Assembly (NCBI GenBank): GCA_021107755.1
Contig: JAIOSF010000021.1
Location: 124,001-188,000 of the forward strand
Length of the DNA stretch: 64,000 bases
Source: Arcobacteraceae bacterium
GTDB lineage: Bacteria; Campylobacterota; Campylobacteria; Campylobacterales; Arcobacteraceae
Reading direction: 5' to 3'
The position numbers and the translations under genes were made by a program. The notes beneath the pieces are model-generated. The model was not told where the DNA came from. It was given only the letters and a program-made list of their open reading frames with translations, and ran no database searches. Each line of letters starts with the position of its first letter. Position 1 is the stretch's first letter. This document shows positions 7,041 through 15,953 of the stretch, in pieces.

Positions 7041-9991
7041 AAGAAGAAATTCAAGGGATCCTAGAAGATAAATCGATTCTTTTAACACGGCAGTATTTTA
7101 AACTTCAAGAACTATTTGAATCGAAGTATGGAAAAGATACTGTTGTATTGATGGAGGTTGGAACTTTTTTTGAAACTTATGAAGTGAATAATGATGAGGA
7201 AAAAATAGGGAAGGCTAAAGAGATAGCAGAGCTTCTTAATATTCAACTTACACGAAAAAACAAATCAATCCTTGAAAACTCTCAAACAAATCCACTGATG
7301 GCAGGGGTGCCTGCCGTCTCTTTTGAAAAACACATCAATCGTATAATTCAAGAGCAAAAATACACAATAGCTATTATCAAACAAGTTGGAACACCACCAA
7401 ATGTTAGAAGAGTATTGGATGCTATAATATCTCCTGGGACAAACTTTGATTTTGCAGTAAGTAGTGATGAGAATAATATCACTTCAATTACAGTTGATAT
7501 GGTCAGAGGAAATTATCTTATAGGATATAGTGCCATAGATGTAACAACAGGCAAATGTTTTTTCAATGAGATGTTTGGAACTAGTGAAGATCCAAGCTTT
7601 GCACTTGATGAAGTGTTTAATTATATGAATATGCACAAAACTAGTGAGGTAGTTATAACCTTTTTGGATAAAAGTATCAATCAAAAAGAGGTGTGTGAAT
7701 ATCTTGAACTCTCACAAAAAACTTTTCATATATCAGCTATGCGACCAAAGATAGCGTATCAAAATGAGCTTTTTAGAAATGTATTTGATATCCAATCATT
7801 ACTAACTCCAATAGAACACTTGAATATGGAAAGATACGCTCTTGCAAGCGAAAGTTTAGCGATACTTATAGATTTTGTTATAGGACATGATAGTAAGATT
7901 ATAGAGAAGCTTTCTTATCCTGTAAAACTTGATGTGAGTCGTTATATCTATCTTGGAAACAATGCTTTAGAGCAGTTAAATATCTTAGAGATGCCCCATC
8001 AACCAAATCTCTTAAAACTTATAAACAATACAGCAACTGCTATGGGGAAAAGACTTTTAAAAGAGAGACTTACTCATCCTATAAAAGATGAAAAAGAGTT
8101 AAATAGACGCTATAAGTTAAGTGCTGATTTGTATGATTATCACGCTCCTATTGAAAATAGTTTGAGTAATATTTATGATATAGAAAGATTAACAAGAAGA
8201 ATAAAGCTCAATCGTCTGCATCCCTTTGAATTGAATTATTTGTATGATTCTTTAGGAAGTATCAAAGAGATAGTAAAGTTTATGGAAAACTATAACTTTG
8301 TAAAAGCACCTTGCAGTAGTGAAGATATTGAGATTTTTATCAAAACTATTGATGAGACTTTTGATTTGTCTTGTAGTGGTAAGTTTATGTTAAAAGATAT
8401 TGATTCCAATATGATAGCCCGAGGAATTGATAGTAAAATAGATGAGTTAATTAAGCAAAATGAACTTTTAGAAGAGAAGCTTGATATTTTTGTGGAGCAT
8501 ATTTTAAAATTTTTAAAAAGTGATGATAAAAATCTTATCTCTGTAACCCGTTTAGGGAAAGAGGGATTTTTTATTGGGCTTACGAAAAATCGTTACTCTT
8601 CAATCAAGAAAGAGCTTTTGGAATCACACTTAATAATTGATGATGAGTTGTATCTCTTTAAAGATTTTTCTATAAAAGTGCAAACTTCTAGTGTCAAAAT
8701 AACCAATAAACTCACCTCTACAATCTCTGATCAATATGTGCATAACTTACAAAAAATCATTGCCCTAAACAAAGTGATATTTAAAGAAAAAATCGAATAT
8801 TATGAGAAAAAATTTGCTTCTATGCTTTTGGAGCTGGTTTCATTTATAGCTGAAGTTGATTTAACAGTATCAAATATAAAAACAGCAAAAAAATACAACT
8901 TTGTACAACCAAAAATCATCAAACAAGATGAGGTGAAAACAAACTTCTTAGAACTTATAGATTTACGACATCCAATTATCGAATCAACTGAAGAGAATGG
9001 GATCTATGTACCAAATGATATAGTGTTGGGTGATTTAACAAAAGTATTAAAAGAGCATCAAGATAACTTAATAGTGAAAAACTCAAAATATGATAATCTA
9101 TTAGATAACAAAATGCATGGTATTTTACTCTATGGGATAAATAGTAGTGGAAAAAGTTCTTTGATGAAGTCAATTGGAATAGCTGTTATTATGGCTCAAG
9201 CTGGATTTTATGTTCCTTGTAAATCTATGAGATTTTGTTTGTTTGATGAGGTTTTTACACGAATATCAGGAAGTGATAATATCGCAAAAGGGTTATCTTC
9301 ATTTGCTGTTGAGATGTTAGAATTAAAAAATATTTTTAATCGTGCAACACCAAATTCACTTATTCTTGGAGATGAGATAAGTCATAGTACAGAAACTATG
9401 AGTGGAGTAAGTATTGTAGCATCTGCTATACTAAAACTTGCCTCTTTAAAATCACAATTTGTATTTGCTACACATTTACACCAACTTCCAGAGATAGAAG
9501 AGATAGAGAAGTTAAAAAATATCATCTGTTTACATTTAAGTGTATTATATAATGAAGAGGATGATAAGCTCGTTTTTAATAGAAAGTTATCGTATGGAAG
9601 TGGAAGTAGTATGTATGGTTTGGAGTTTGCTAAATCACTCCACATGGATAGAGAGTTTTTAAGTGTTGCAAATAGTATTCGAAAACGACTCACAGATGAT
9701 TATGATACTCTTGAGAGATTATCTCAAAAGAAAACAAGCACTTACAATAAAGATTTATATGTTACTTCTTGTGCTATATGTGGAGCAAAAGTTGATGATG
9801 TGCACCATATACAAGAGCAACAAAAAGCAGATGAAAAAGGGTTTATCGGACATATAAATCAAAATCATAAATTCAACCTCATTCCGCTTTGTAAAAAACA
9901 TCATAAGTTAGTGCATGAGGGGAAGATAAATATTAATGGTTTTGTAACTACTTCAAAAGGGTTGGAGCTTCATTATTCTAGTGTGGAATAA
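7037..9991 (+). CDS. mutS7: MutS7: MutS homologue with C-terminal HNH nuclease
   Basis: A 984-residue mismatch-repair family protein. The N-terminal mismatch-reading domain has F44-F45-E46, matching the Phe-x-Glu wedge. The ATPase has Walker A GINSSGKSS (G700-S708) and Walker B LILGDEIS (D779, E780), followed by FATHLHQLPE. A C-terminal zinc/HNH domain starts at C912/C915, continues with VHHI (H923, H924) and ends with LCKKHH (C952, H955, H956). MutS with a fused HNH is the MutS7 subfamily known from Campylobacterota, giant viruses and octocoral mitochondria. The fused nuclease may do the incision normally done by MutL/MutH. The 3' end has a diverged partial copy downstream. Confidence 0.93.
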   Translation: MKEEIQGILEDKSILLTRQYFKLQELFESKYGKDTVVLMEVGTFFETYEVNNDEEKIGKAKEIAELLNIQLTRKNKSILENSQTNPLMAGVPAVSFEKHINRIIQEQKYTIAIIKQVGTPPNVRRVLDAIISPGTNFDFAVSSDENNITSITVDMVRGNYLIGYSAIDVTTGKCFFNEMFGTSEDPSFALDEVFNYMNMHKTSEVVITFLDKSINQKEVCEYLELSQKTFHISAMRPKIAYQNELFRNVFDIQSLLTPIEHLNMERYALASESLAILIDFVIGHDSKIIEKLSYPVKLDVSRYIYLGNNALEQLNILEMPHQPNLLKLINNTATAMGKRLLKERLTHPIKDEKELNRRYKLSADLYDYHAPIENSLSNIYDIERLTRRIKLNRLHPFELNYLYDSLGSIKEIVKFMENYNFVKAPCSSEDIEIFIKTIDETFDLSCSGKFMLKDIDSNMIARGIDSKIDELIKQNELLEEKLDIFVEHILKFLKSDDKNLISVTRLGKEGFFIGLTKNRYSSIKKELLESHLIIDDELYLFKDFSIKVQTSSVKITNKLTSTISDQYVHNLQKIIALNKVIFKEKIEYYEKKFASMLLELVSFIAEVDLTVSNIKTAKKYNFVQPKIIKQDEVKTNFLELIDLRHPIIESTEENGIYVPNDIVLGDLTKVLKEHQDNLIVKNSKYDNLLDNKMHGILLYGINSSGKSSLMKSIGIAVIMAQAGFYVPCKSMRFCLFDEVFTRISGSDNIAKGLSSFAVEMLELKNIFNRATPNSLILGDEISHSTETMSGVSIVASAILKLASLKSQFVFATHLHQLPEIEEIEKLKNIICLHLSVLYNEEDDKLVFNRKLSYGSGSSMYGLEFAKSLHMDREFLSVANSIRKRLTDDYDTLERLSQKKTSTYNKDLYVTSCAICGAKVDDVHHIQEQQKADEKGFIGHINQNHKFNLIPLCKKHHKLVHEGKININGFVTTSKGLELHYSSVE

Positions 9992-10004
9992 ATAATTTGA
10001 TTTT

Positions 10005-10310
10005 TTAGCTTTTTCTAAACTTTATCGCTTTTGATGAATTTGTCCTATATCCAACGGCAAGTATTATATCTAAACTATAAATTTTTACTGGTTTATCAGA
10101 ATTTGCAAAGTGCATTTTTTGCACATTGCTATTTTCTTCTACTTCATTATCTTGTAAAATTTTATTGATATGCTTTGTGATAGTAGTTCTATCTACATTA
10201 AAAAGCAATGAAATTTCATTTTGTCTAAGCCAGATTGTTTCTTCATTTAGAGAAACTTTTAATTCCAATTCTCCATCATTGTAAAGTACAATATTTGATA
10301 TATTTTCCAT
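10005..10310 (-). pseudogene. Truncated RhuM-family protein gene
   Basis: The start is set at the ATG ending at 10310 (AAAGG ribosome site), giving about 101 residues. NIVLYNDGELELKV, TIWLRQNEISLLF and TTITKHINKIL are the N-terminal winged-helix-like part of RhuM-family (virulence RhuM/DNA-binding) proteins, and PVKIYSLDIILAVGYR is the next conserved block. Family members run to over 300 residues; here the frame ends soon after VGYR, 14 bp from the mutS7 stop. It is a 5' fragment left by a deletion or rearrangement, wedged between mutS7 and a second copy of the mutS7 tail. It is probably non-functional. Confidence 0.75.
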
Positions 10311-10395
10311 AGTATAACCTTTCAAAAATTGTTTTGATAACAATAACATAAATTTTTATTTAGATTTAAAAGTATGTCAAAATGCAATATTTTTT

Positions 10396-10455
10396 AATTT
10401 GTTTGTAACTACTTCTAAAGGTTTAGAACTTCACTATAGTAGTATAGAAGAGTAA
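10396..10455 (+). pseudogene. Second, diverged copy of the mutS7 3' end
   Basis: These bases read FVTTSKGLELHYSSIEE and a stop, nearly the same as the last residues of mutS7 (FVTTSKGLELHYSSVE, 9943-9991). About seven codons differ at silent positions, including TCT versus AGT for Ser, while the protein is almost unchanged. The copies therefore descended from separate functional genes; this is not a recent duplication. No start codon or upstream homology remains. The 7-mer TAATTTG occurs just after mutS7 (9993-9999) and at this junction (10395-10401), bracketing the rhuM fragment. Confidence 0.8.
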
Positions 10456-10527
10456 TGATAAATATAATTAGAAAAAGAAAATAATTAATATTACTTTATG
10501 GTTTCTATGATAAAATTTGTATAAGAT

Positions 10528-10549
10528 GAATGGTGGTTAGTAACCATTC
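10528..10549 (+). promoter_or_regulatory. Hairpin in the hpf leader
   Basis: GAATGGT and ACCATTC form a perfect 7-bp stem around an 8-nt loop. It lies just downstream of a TATAAG -10-like box and upstream of the hpf ribosome site AAGGAG. It could stabilise the mRNA or control access to the ribosome site; the sequence does not decide which. Confidence 0.4.
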
Positions 10550-10571
10550 ACTTTAATACAAGGAGTATACT

Positions 10572-11114
10572 ATGAATACAAGTATAGTAGGAAGACATGT
10601 TACCTTAACAGATGAATTAAAATTACATATTGAAAGTACAATAGATACATTTAAAAAATACAATTTAGATATGATCTCTGTAAATGCAATTGTTTCTCAA
10701 GAACAAAAACATGGTAAAAATGTAATAACATTTGAATATGTACTAAATATAGCAAATATTGATACAGTTGTTGTTAAACAAAAAGATAAAGATTTACATA
10801 GTGCAATTGATATAGCTACAGATAGAGTTTGTAAAATATTAAGAAGACACGCTGATAAAATAAAAGCACATGATGCAACAAAATTAACAAATATAGAGAT
10901 TGCAGAGCAAGAAGATAATATTGCAAAAGAGCTTGAAAAATTTGATACTGAGATAGTACCAATGAAACTAGCATCATATAAGCCTGTAGAGATAGAGGAA
11001 GCTTTAACAGATTTAAAAGGTAGTGATGCACTCTTTAAAGTGTTCTACGATATGGATGATAACTTTAGAGTATTATATAAAATGAAAGATGGAAAGAGCT
11101 TCGGTTTATATTAA
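10572..11114 (+). CDS. hpf: Long-form ribosome hibernation promoting factor
   Basis: A 180-residue HPF/RaiA family protein. The N-terminal domain (about 1-100) matches the S30AE fold that occupies the mRNA/tRNA channel of the 30S subunit (NTSIVGRHVTLTDELKLHIE, ending DIATDRVCKILRRHADKIK). The C-terminal domain (about 125-180, ending FRVLYKMKDGKSFGLY) is the dimerisation tail that joins two ribosomes into 100S particles, so this is the long form. A strong AAGGAG site and a leader hairpin precede it, and a clear intrinsic terminator follows, so it is a single-gene unit, probably stationary-phase induced as in the family. Confidence 0.93.
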   Translation: MNTSIVGRHVTLTDELKLHIESTIDTFKKYNLDMISVNAIVSQEQKHGKNVITFEYVLNIANIDTVVVKQKDKDLHSAIDIATDRVCKILRRHADKIKAHDATKLTNIEIAEQEDNIAKELEKFDTEIVPMKLASYKPVEIEEALTDLKGSDALFKVFYDMDDNFRVLYKMKDGKSFGLY

Positions 11115-11137
11115 TAGATGAAGTGATTTAAAGAGGA

Positions 11138-11167
11138 GGGTTAAGCGGAAGCTTAGCCCTTTTTTTA
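11138..11167 (+). terminator. Intrinsic terminator of hpf
   Basis: GGGTTAAGC and GCTTAGCCC pair over 9 bp (one G-U) around a GGAA loop and are followed by eight T residues, 23 bp after the hpf stop. Confidence 0.9.
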
Positions 11168-11247
11168 TGATTAAAATTTAAAATATTATGTTCCCAAAAA
11201 ACAATTCAATATAATAATTAAAGAAGAATTTTAGAGTTTAAAGCTTT

Positions 11248-11303
11248 TTATACTATAATTATTATCAAAACTTATACTAAATAAGTGATAATTATTAGTA
11301 TAA
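11248..11303 (+). promoter_or_regulatory. Imperfect inverted repeat over the chemoreceptor promoter
   Basis: TTATACTATAATTATTATC at 11248-11266 is mirrored by GATAATTATTAGTATAA at 11287-11303, with about 20 nt between. TATAAT-like boxes lie within both arms, and the ribosome site and ATG of the chemoreceptor gene follow at once. The core TGATAATTATTA resembles Fur-type operator sequences, but in DNA this AT-rich that resemblance is weak evidence. Confidence 0.3.
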
Positions 11304-11315
11304 TAAGGAAATTAT

Positions 11316-13973
11316 ATGCAAAAAATTTTAGGAAACTTATCTTTAAAAGCAAAATTACAAATTTTGACATTTATACCCCTAGCAGGTTTACTCTATTTTA
11401 TAGTTACAACAGTTGTACACTCTTACACACAAACTCAAAATATGCAACGATTAGCACCTCTAGTACATGTAACAAACAATATTGCACTAATATTAAATGA
11501 ACAACAAATAGAGAGGGGATATACTGGTGGATTTATAAGCAGTCATGGGGAAAATTTTGAAAGTGAGTTGATGAATCAAAGAAAAAAAGTAGACAAACTT
11601 TATAGTGATACAAAAAACTTCATTATAGCAATGGAGGTAAAAAATGAGATAAAAGAACTACTTGAAAAACAAGTAGCAGCCGTTTATAAAAGATTGGGTG
11701 GAGTAAGAGCAGAGATTAGAAAAAATAATGTTCAAAATACTAAGGCTACAAATGCCCTAAATTTTTATACCTCTATGAATAATAGTTTACTTGAAATACT
11801 ATTACTTTTAACACATTATAGTGATAATGCAAAAACAACAGCACAAATCATTGCATATTATAACATCTTAGCAACAAAAGATGATACAGAACTTATAAGA
11901 TCTTATGGATTAAATACTATAAATGAACTTGACAATATAACAGATGAAAACGATAATAGTAAAAATATATTATATGGACAAATAAAATTAAAATCTATAC
12001 TTGCATCAGAGGAGTTAAAGTTAACAGTATTTTTAAAAATTGCTAGTAAAGATACACTTGACTTTTACAACAAGTTAATAAAAACAGTAAAACTTGATGA
12101 TTATAATGAATTTGTACGCTCTTTAGCAAATGATGGGGACTTAGAGTTGTACCAAGGTGAGGGTGAAAACTTTTTCAAACTAGCTACAAAAAAGGTCGTT
12201 ATGTTTGAAAAAATTGAGAAACATGTATCTAGCAATATAAAAGAGTATATTGAAATATTAAAAAAAGAGGCTCAAGCTGTATTTATCAGTAATGTAATAT
12301 TGGGTATTATTATTTTACTTCTTACATTGGTTTTAGGTTTACTAATATACAAAAGAATTGACTCAGATATGAAACTGCTTAAAACAAATCTGTTAGGATT
12401 TTTTGATTTTATTTCAAAAAAACAAGATGATATTGATATAAAAGATGTAGAGGGAAGTGATGAATTTGCTATTTTAATTAATACAATCAATAAAGAGGTT
12501 TTAAAGACAAAAGAGTTAGCAAGTAAAGATAATATCGTGTTAAAAGAGATTGATGAAACAATAAGTAGAGTTGAAAATGGATTTTTTACATATAATATAA
12601 AAGCAGAGGCAGGAAGTGATTCTGTAAAACTTTTAAAAAATAATGTGAATAATATGATAAATACTACAAAAGAGAAGTTAGATACACTCAATCTTATATT
12701 AGATTCTTATGGTCAATATAAATATGACTTTAAATTAAATGAGAGTCAGCGAAAAGGGATGGCTGGGGATATTGGTACATTAAGTACTTCATTATTAGCA
12801 CTTGGGGAAGATATATCAATATTTATGGCTACATTTAGTAATGTAGTTGATAATTTAAATAGTAATACAAATATATTATTAGATACTTCATCTATTCTTT
12901 CAAATTCATCAAATCAACAAGCGGCTTCATTGGAAGAAACAGCAGCATCAATAGATGATATTACAACAACTATAAAATCAAATACTTCAAATGTAGCAAG
13001 AATGTCAAGTATCTCTGATGAACTTCAAAGTAAAGCAAGCAAAGGGAATGTTCTTGCTAGTGATACATCAAAAGCTATGGAAGAGATAAATGAAAAAATT
13101 AATCAAATAAATGAAGCGATTAGTATTATTGATCAAATATCATTTCAAACAAATATTTTAAGTTTAAATGCAGCGGTAGAAGCAGCAACAGCAGGGGAAG
13201 CTGGAAAAGGATTTGCAGTAGTTGCTCAAGAGGTGAGAAACTTAGCTTCAAGAAGTGCAGATGCTGCCAATGAGATTAAACAACTTGTTGAAAGTGCTAC
13301 ACAAAAAGCAACAAATGGGAAACAGATATCAGCAAGTATGATTGATGGATATACTGAATTAAATGAAAAAATTACACAAACTAAAACAATTATTGATGAT
13401 GTGACAGTAGCTTCAAAAGATCAACAAAATAAAATTGAACAAATCAATGCTGCTGTATCTCAAATTGATAAGATGACACAAGAAAATGCATCAAGTGCAA
13501 GTAATTTAAATCAAATATCAACAGAAGTGGAGAAGTTATCAAAAGAGATTGAAGCAACTATCTCTCAAGCACAATTTAGTAAAGAGTATAAAAAAATTGT
13601 TTGTAATCCAACTCTTGCTCATACTATTTCAACCTATAAACGATACCATATATCTTTCAAAAGTGATAATTTCAAAAAACTTAACGAATTTTCTAGTTTT
13701 CATGTAACAGATCATAATAATTGTGATATGGCAAAATGGATAGCACAACAAGAATCACAACAAGAACCATTTACAAAAGTACCATCTTGGGACCAATTGA
13801 AAAATACACACGAAAAGTTTCATAAAACAGTTCAAGAATATATTAATGATAATGCATCAAATGTAAGTCAAGATTTATTAGAGAAAAAAGCTTTAGCTAT
13901 CGAGGAGAATACTTTAGAGGTATTTGAAAAGCTAAATTGTGTTTTAAAAGACAATTGTAGTCAAAATTATTGA
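11316..13973 (+). CDS. Methyl-accepting chemotaxis protein with NIT and CZB domains
   Basis: An 885-residue chemoreceptor. A first membrane segment (about 15-37) is followed by a periplasmic nitrate/nitrite-sensing type domain (about 40-310; [16 protein letters not shown] is its signature helix). A second membrane segment (about 322-345) and HAMP-like linkers follow, then the signalling hairpin tip ([20 protein letters not shown]). The last ~120 residues are a chemoreceptor zinc-binding (CZB) domain, with TLAHT, DHNNC and HEKFH supplying three His and one Cys. The protein could thus sense nitrate-like anions outside and zinc or redox state inside. It is an isolated gene. Confidence 0.88.
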   Translation: MQKILGNLSLKAKLQILTFIPLAGLLYFIVTTVVHSYTQTQNMQRLAPLVHVTNNIALILNEQQIERGYTGGFISSHGENFESELMNQRKKVDKLYSDTKNFIIAMEVKNEIKELLEKQVAAVYKRLGGVRAEIRKNNVQNTKATNALNFYTSMNNSLLEILLLLTHYSDNAKTTAQIIAYYNILATKDDTELIRSYGLNTINELDNITDENDNSKNILYGQIKLKSILASEELKLTVFLKIASKDTLDFYNKLIKTVKLDDYNEFVRSLANDGDLELYQGEGENFFKLATKKVVMFEKIEKHVSSNIKEYIEILKKEAQAVFISNVILGIIILLLTLVLGLLIYKRIDSDMKLLKTNLLGFFDFISKKQDDIDIKDVEGSDEFAILINTINKEVLKTKELASKDNIVLKEIDETISRVENGFFTYNIKAEAGSDSVKLLKNNVNNMINTTKEKLDTLNLILDSYGQYKYDFKLNESQRKGMAGDIGTLSTSLLALGEDISIFMATFSNVVDNLNSNTNILLDTSSILSNSSNQQAASLEETAASIDDITTTIKSNTSNVARMSSISDELQSKASKGNVLASDTSKAMEEINEKINQINEAISIIDQISFQTNILSLNAAVEAATAGEAGKGFAVVAQEVRNLASRSADAANEIKQLVESATQKATNGKQISASMIDGYTELNEKITQTKTIIDDVTVASKDQQNKIEQINAAVSQIDKMTQENASSASNLNQISTEVEKLSKEIEATISQAQFSKEYKKIVCNPTLAHTISTYKRYHISFKSDNFKKLNEFSSFHVTDHNNCDMAKWIAQQESQQEPFTKVPSWDQLKNTHEKFHKTVQEYINDNASNVSQDLLEKKALAIEENTLEVFEKLNCVLKDNCSQNY

Positions 13974-14024
13974 TAGATTAAGTTTAATAGTATACTATAC
14001 AAAAAATTTTAATAAAGTAAGATA

Positions 14025-14582
14025 ATGAAAATAGCCATATTAGCTTCACATAATGGAAGTGGATTTGAGGCATTATATGATGCCTCAAAATCTAAGAGAT
14101 TAGATATAGAGATTGTTGTAATAATTTCAAATAATACAGATGCTAAAATTTTACAGAAAGCAAATTTATATAATATAGATAATTTTATAGTAAATAAAAA
14201 TCTTTATGATGATGTAGATAGTAAGATAGAACAGTTGTTACAAGAGTATAAATGTGATTATATTTTTTTAAGCGGCTATATGAAAAAGATATCACCATCT
14301 TTGGCTAATAATTTTAAAATAATTAATTCCCATCCTGCACTTCTTCCAAAATATGGTGGAGCTGGTATGTATGGAAGATTTGTCCATGAAGCTGTAATAA
14401 AAAACAAAGAGAAAATTAGTGGTGTAACAATTCATGAGGTTAATGAAAATTATGATGAGGGAAAAATTATTTTACAAAAAACTCTTTCTCTTCAGAGTGA
14501 TGAGAGTGTTAATAGCTTAGAGTCTAAAATTAAAAATTTAGAACAAGAAGCTATTGTGGAGGCTTTTGAAAAGTTACTTTAA
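14025..14582 (+). CDS. purN: Phosphoribosylglycinamide formyltransferase PurN
   Basis: PurN transfers the formyl group of 10-formyltetrahydrofolate to GAR in purine synthesis. The 185-residue protein shows the N-terminal GSGFEALYDA phosphate loop, the catalytic Asn/His block INSHPALLPKYGGAGMYG, and the downstream Asp in NYDEGKIILQ. Its N-terminal loop reads SHNGSG where many PurN proteins have SGxGSN. purF, acting earlier in the same pathway, is at 21.3 kb. The 3' end overlaps the convergent methyltransferase gene by 9 bp. Confidence 0.93.
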   Translation: MKIAILASHNGSGFEALYDASKSKRLDIEIVVIISNNTDAKILQKANLYNIDNFIVNKNLYDDVDSKIEQLLQEYKCDYIFLSGYMKKISPSLANNFKIINSHPALLPKYGGAGMYGRFVHEAVIKNKEKISGVTIHEVNENYDEGKIILQKTLSLQSDESVNSLESKIKNLEQEAIVEAFEKLL

Positions 14583-15179
14583 CCCAGTGAGTAAAAATAT
14601 AGGAAACTCTTTATGTGGCTTTTTAGCAACACTTACTTGAGAAATCTCTAGTTGTCTAAATCCAGCTTTTTTAGCACATTGAACTATAAATTCTTCATCA
14701 AATCCAAAATGAAACACACCCGTATCTTCTGAGTGAAAAGTTCCATCTTCTGTGTATAAATCTGATAAAGCAATAGTTCCTCCCTCATCTAGCATATTAT
14801 GAAATTTTTTTAATAGCTCTACGATATCTTCCACATGGTGTAAAGTCATGGATGAGATAATTCCATCAAATTTTTTATTAATATCACTTTTTGATAGATC
14901 AAGTTCTAAAATTTCCAAATCACAATCAACTAAGTCTTTGTTTGCTTCTAACTCTTCATTCATAGATTTTGACATATCTATACCTGTGATTTTCCCCACA
15001 TAAGGCGCAATTTCTATGGATAAAAGACCTGTACCACTACCAAAATCCATAATATGCATATCTTTTGTATAGTTTACTTTGTCTAAAATACCATTTGCTA
15101 TAGTTTGTACATTTCGTACTCTTTTACTATCTTTACTATAGGTTTTTGACTTGTTTTCAAAAAAATCTTTTTTTTCCAT
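14574..15179 (-). CDS. Class I SAM-dependent methyltransferase
   Basis: A soluble 201-residue methyltransferase with motif I MDFGSGTGLLSIEIA near residue 45, the acidic ribose-binding residue in TGIDMSKSM, and the post-motifs SSMTLHHVED and GGTIALSDLY. This resembles UbiE/Methyltransf_11-type small-molecule enzymes; the substrate cannot be read from sequence. It ends a minus-strand run with csd3, mgtE, a thioredoxin-like gene and a haem-binding protein gene, with gaps of about 10 bp, so co-transcription is likely. Confidence 0.85.
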   Translation of the reverse strand: MEKKDFFENKSKTYSKDSKRVRNVQTIANGILDKVNYTKDMHIMDFGSGTGLLSIEIAPYVGKITGIDMSKSMNEELEANKDLVDCDLEILELDLSKSDINKKFDGIISSMTLHHVEDIVELLKKFHNMLDEGGTIALSDLYTEDGTFHSEDTGVFHFGFDEEFIVQCAKKAGFRQLEISQVSVAKKPHKEFPIFLLTGLK

Positions 15180-15190
15180 ATTTTTCCTTT

Positions 15191-15616
15191 TTAAAATGGT
15201 GCTTTACCTGTCCAGTTTCGTATCAATTTTATCTCATCTTTAGTTAATTTTGCCTCTTCATGAAAAGAGATATAGCTAGAAAGTGGCATCGCTGCGTATA
15301 CAGTTCTAAATATCCCTTGAAGCTTTTTATCTTTCTCTTTTTGAGTATAATTTTCCCAAGTTGAAAAGTTTAACCATGCTCTTCCTAAATCAATATGATT
15401 TTTTATCATAAAAGAAGCGGGTGCAATTGCAGCATACCAAGGTATGTTTGCATTATTTGAATGGCAATCATAACATGATCGTTTAAAAATAGCCATAATC
15501 TCTTGTGGTGCTTGAATTTCTAAAGTTGGGTCAGTTTGTGGATTTTCAATTTTTGCAGGGATAAATTGTAATAATACAAATACTGCAAATATGATGAAAA
15601 ATATTCTTTTAAGCAT
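15191..15616 (-). CDS. Haem-binding domain protein, membrane-anchored
   Basis: A 141-residue exported protein. Residues 1-20 are a hydrophobic anchor or signal, and a single c-type haem motif CYDCH (C48, C51, H52) is followed by NIPWYAAIAP. This order is typical of the haem-binding family PF14376, small periplasmic cytochrome-like proteins of unknown electron partners. Its neighbour upstream encodes a thioredoxin-like protein, which suits a redox role, but the cytochrome's function is not known. Confidence 0.85.
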   Translation of the reverse strand: MLKRIFFIIFAVFVLLQFIPAKIENPQTDPTLEIQAPQEIMAIFKRSCYDCHSNNANIPWYAAIAPASFMIKNHIDLGRAWLNFSTWENYTQKEKDKKLQGIFRTVYAAMPLSSYISFHEEAKLTKDEIKLIRNWTGKAPF

Positions 15617-15627
15617 GTTTTTTCCTT

Positions 15628-15945
15628 TTAGTTAAAAAATAAATGGTAAGTTCGATTAAGTTGTTGCTCAATTTGGTCCATTGAGATATGGCGACTTTCT
15701 CTTATAAACTCTTTTGAATCAAAAAATACTATCACTGTTGGTATAGTCAACACATTGTATTGTGCAGCAGTTTGTGGGAACTTATCTGCCCCAATAAAAA
15801 TCTGTTTTATTTTAGGAAACTCTTCACTAAATAGTTTTTTTATTTTTGGTTGAATCACTTTACAAACACCACAATTTTCACCGCTAAAATATACCATGAC
15901 AGCATCATTTTCTTTTATCTCATTTCGTAATTGCTCAATTTGCAT
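15628..15945 (-). CDS. Thioredoxin-like protein
   Basis: A 105-residue thioredoxin-fold protein with a CxxC active site in GENCGVCK and a cis-proline region TIPTVIVFF. It has no signal peptide, so it is cytosolic. The active site CGVC differs from the CGPC of the main thioredoxin at 29.5 kb, suggesting a specialised redox potential or substrate. It starts 8 bp after mgtE and precedes the haem-binding gene in the same operon. Confidence 0.88.
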   Translation of the reverse strand: MQIEQLRNEIKENDAVMVYFSGENCGVCKVIQPKIKKLFSEEFPKIKQIFIGADKFPQTAAQYNVLTIPTVIVFFDSKEFIRESRHISMDQIEQQLNRTYHLFFN

Positions 15946-15953
15946 AATTTTCC

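Noticed and set aside
7037-9991. HNH domain of mutS7 as a homing endonuclease or intein
   Set aside because: It is at the C terminus, without splice junctions or an interrupted host motif, and the same fusion is a known feature of the MutS7 subfamily.
10396-10455. Tail repeat as a recent tandem duplication
   Set aside because: Too many silent differences separate the two tails for a recent copy; the coding constraint shows separate descent.
12272-12691. A 139-codon open frame antisense to the chemoreceptor gene
   Set aside because: It overlaps a well-supported coding frame and its Ser/Ile/Phe-rich product is a composition artefact.
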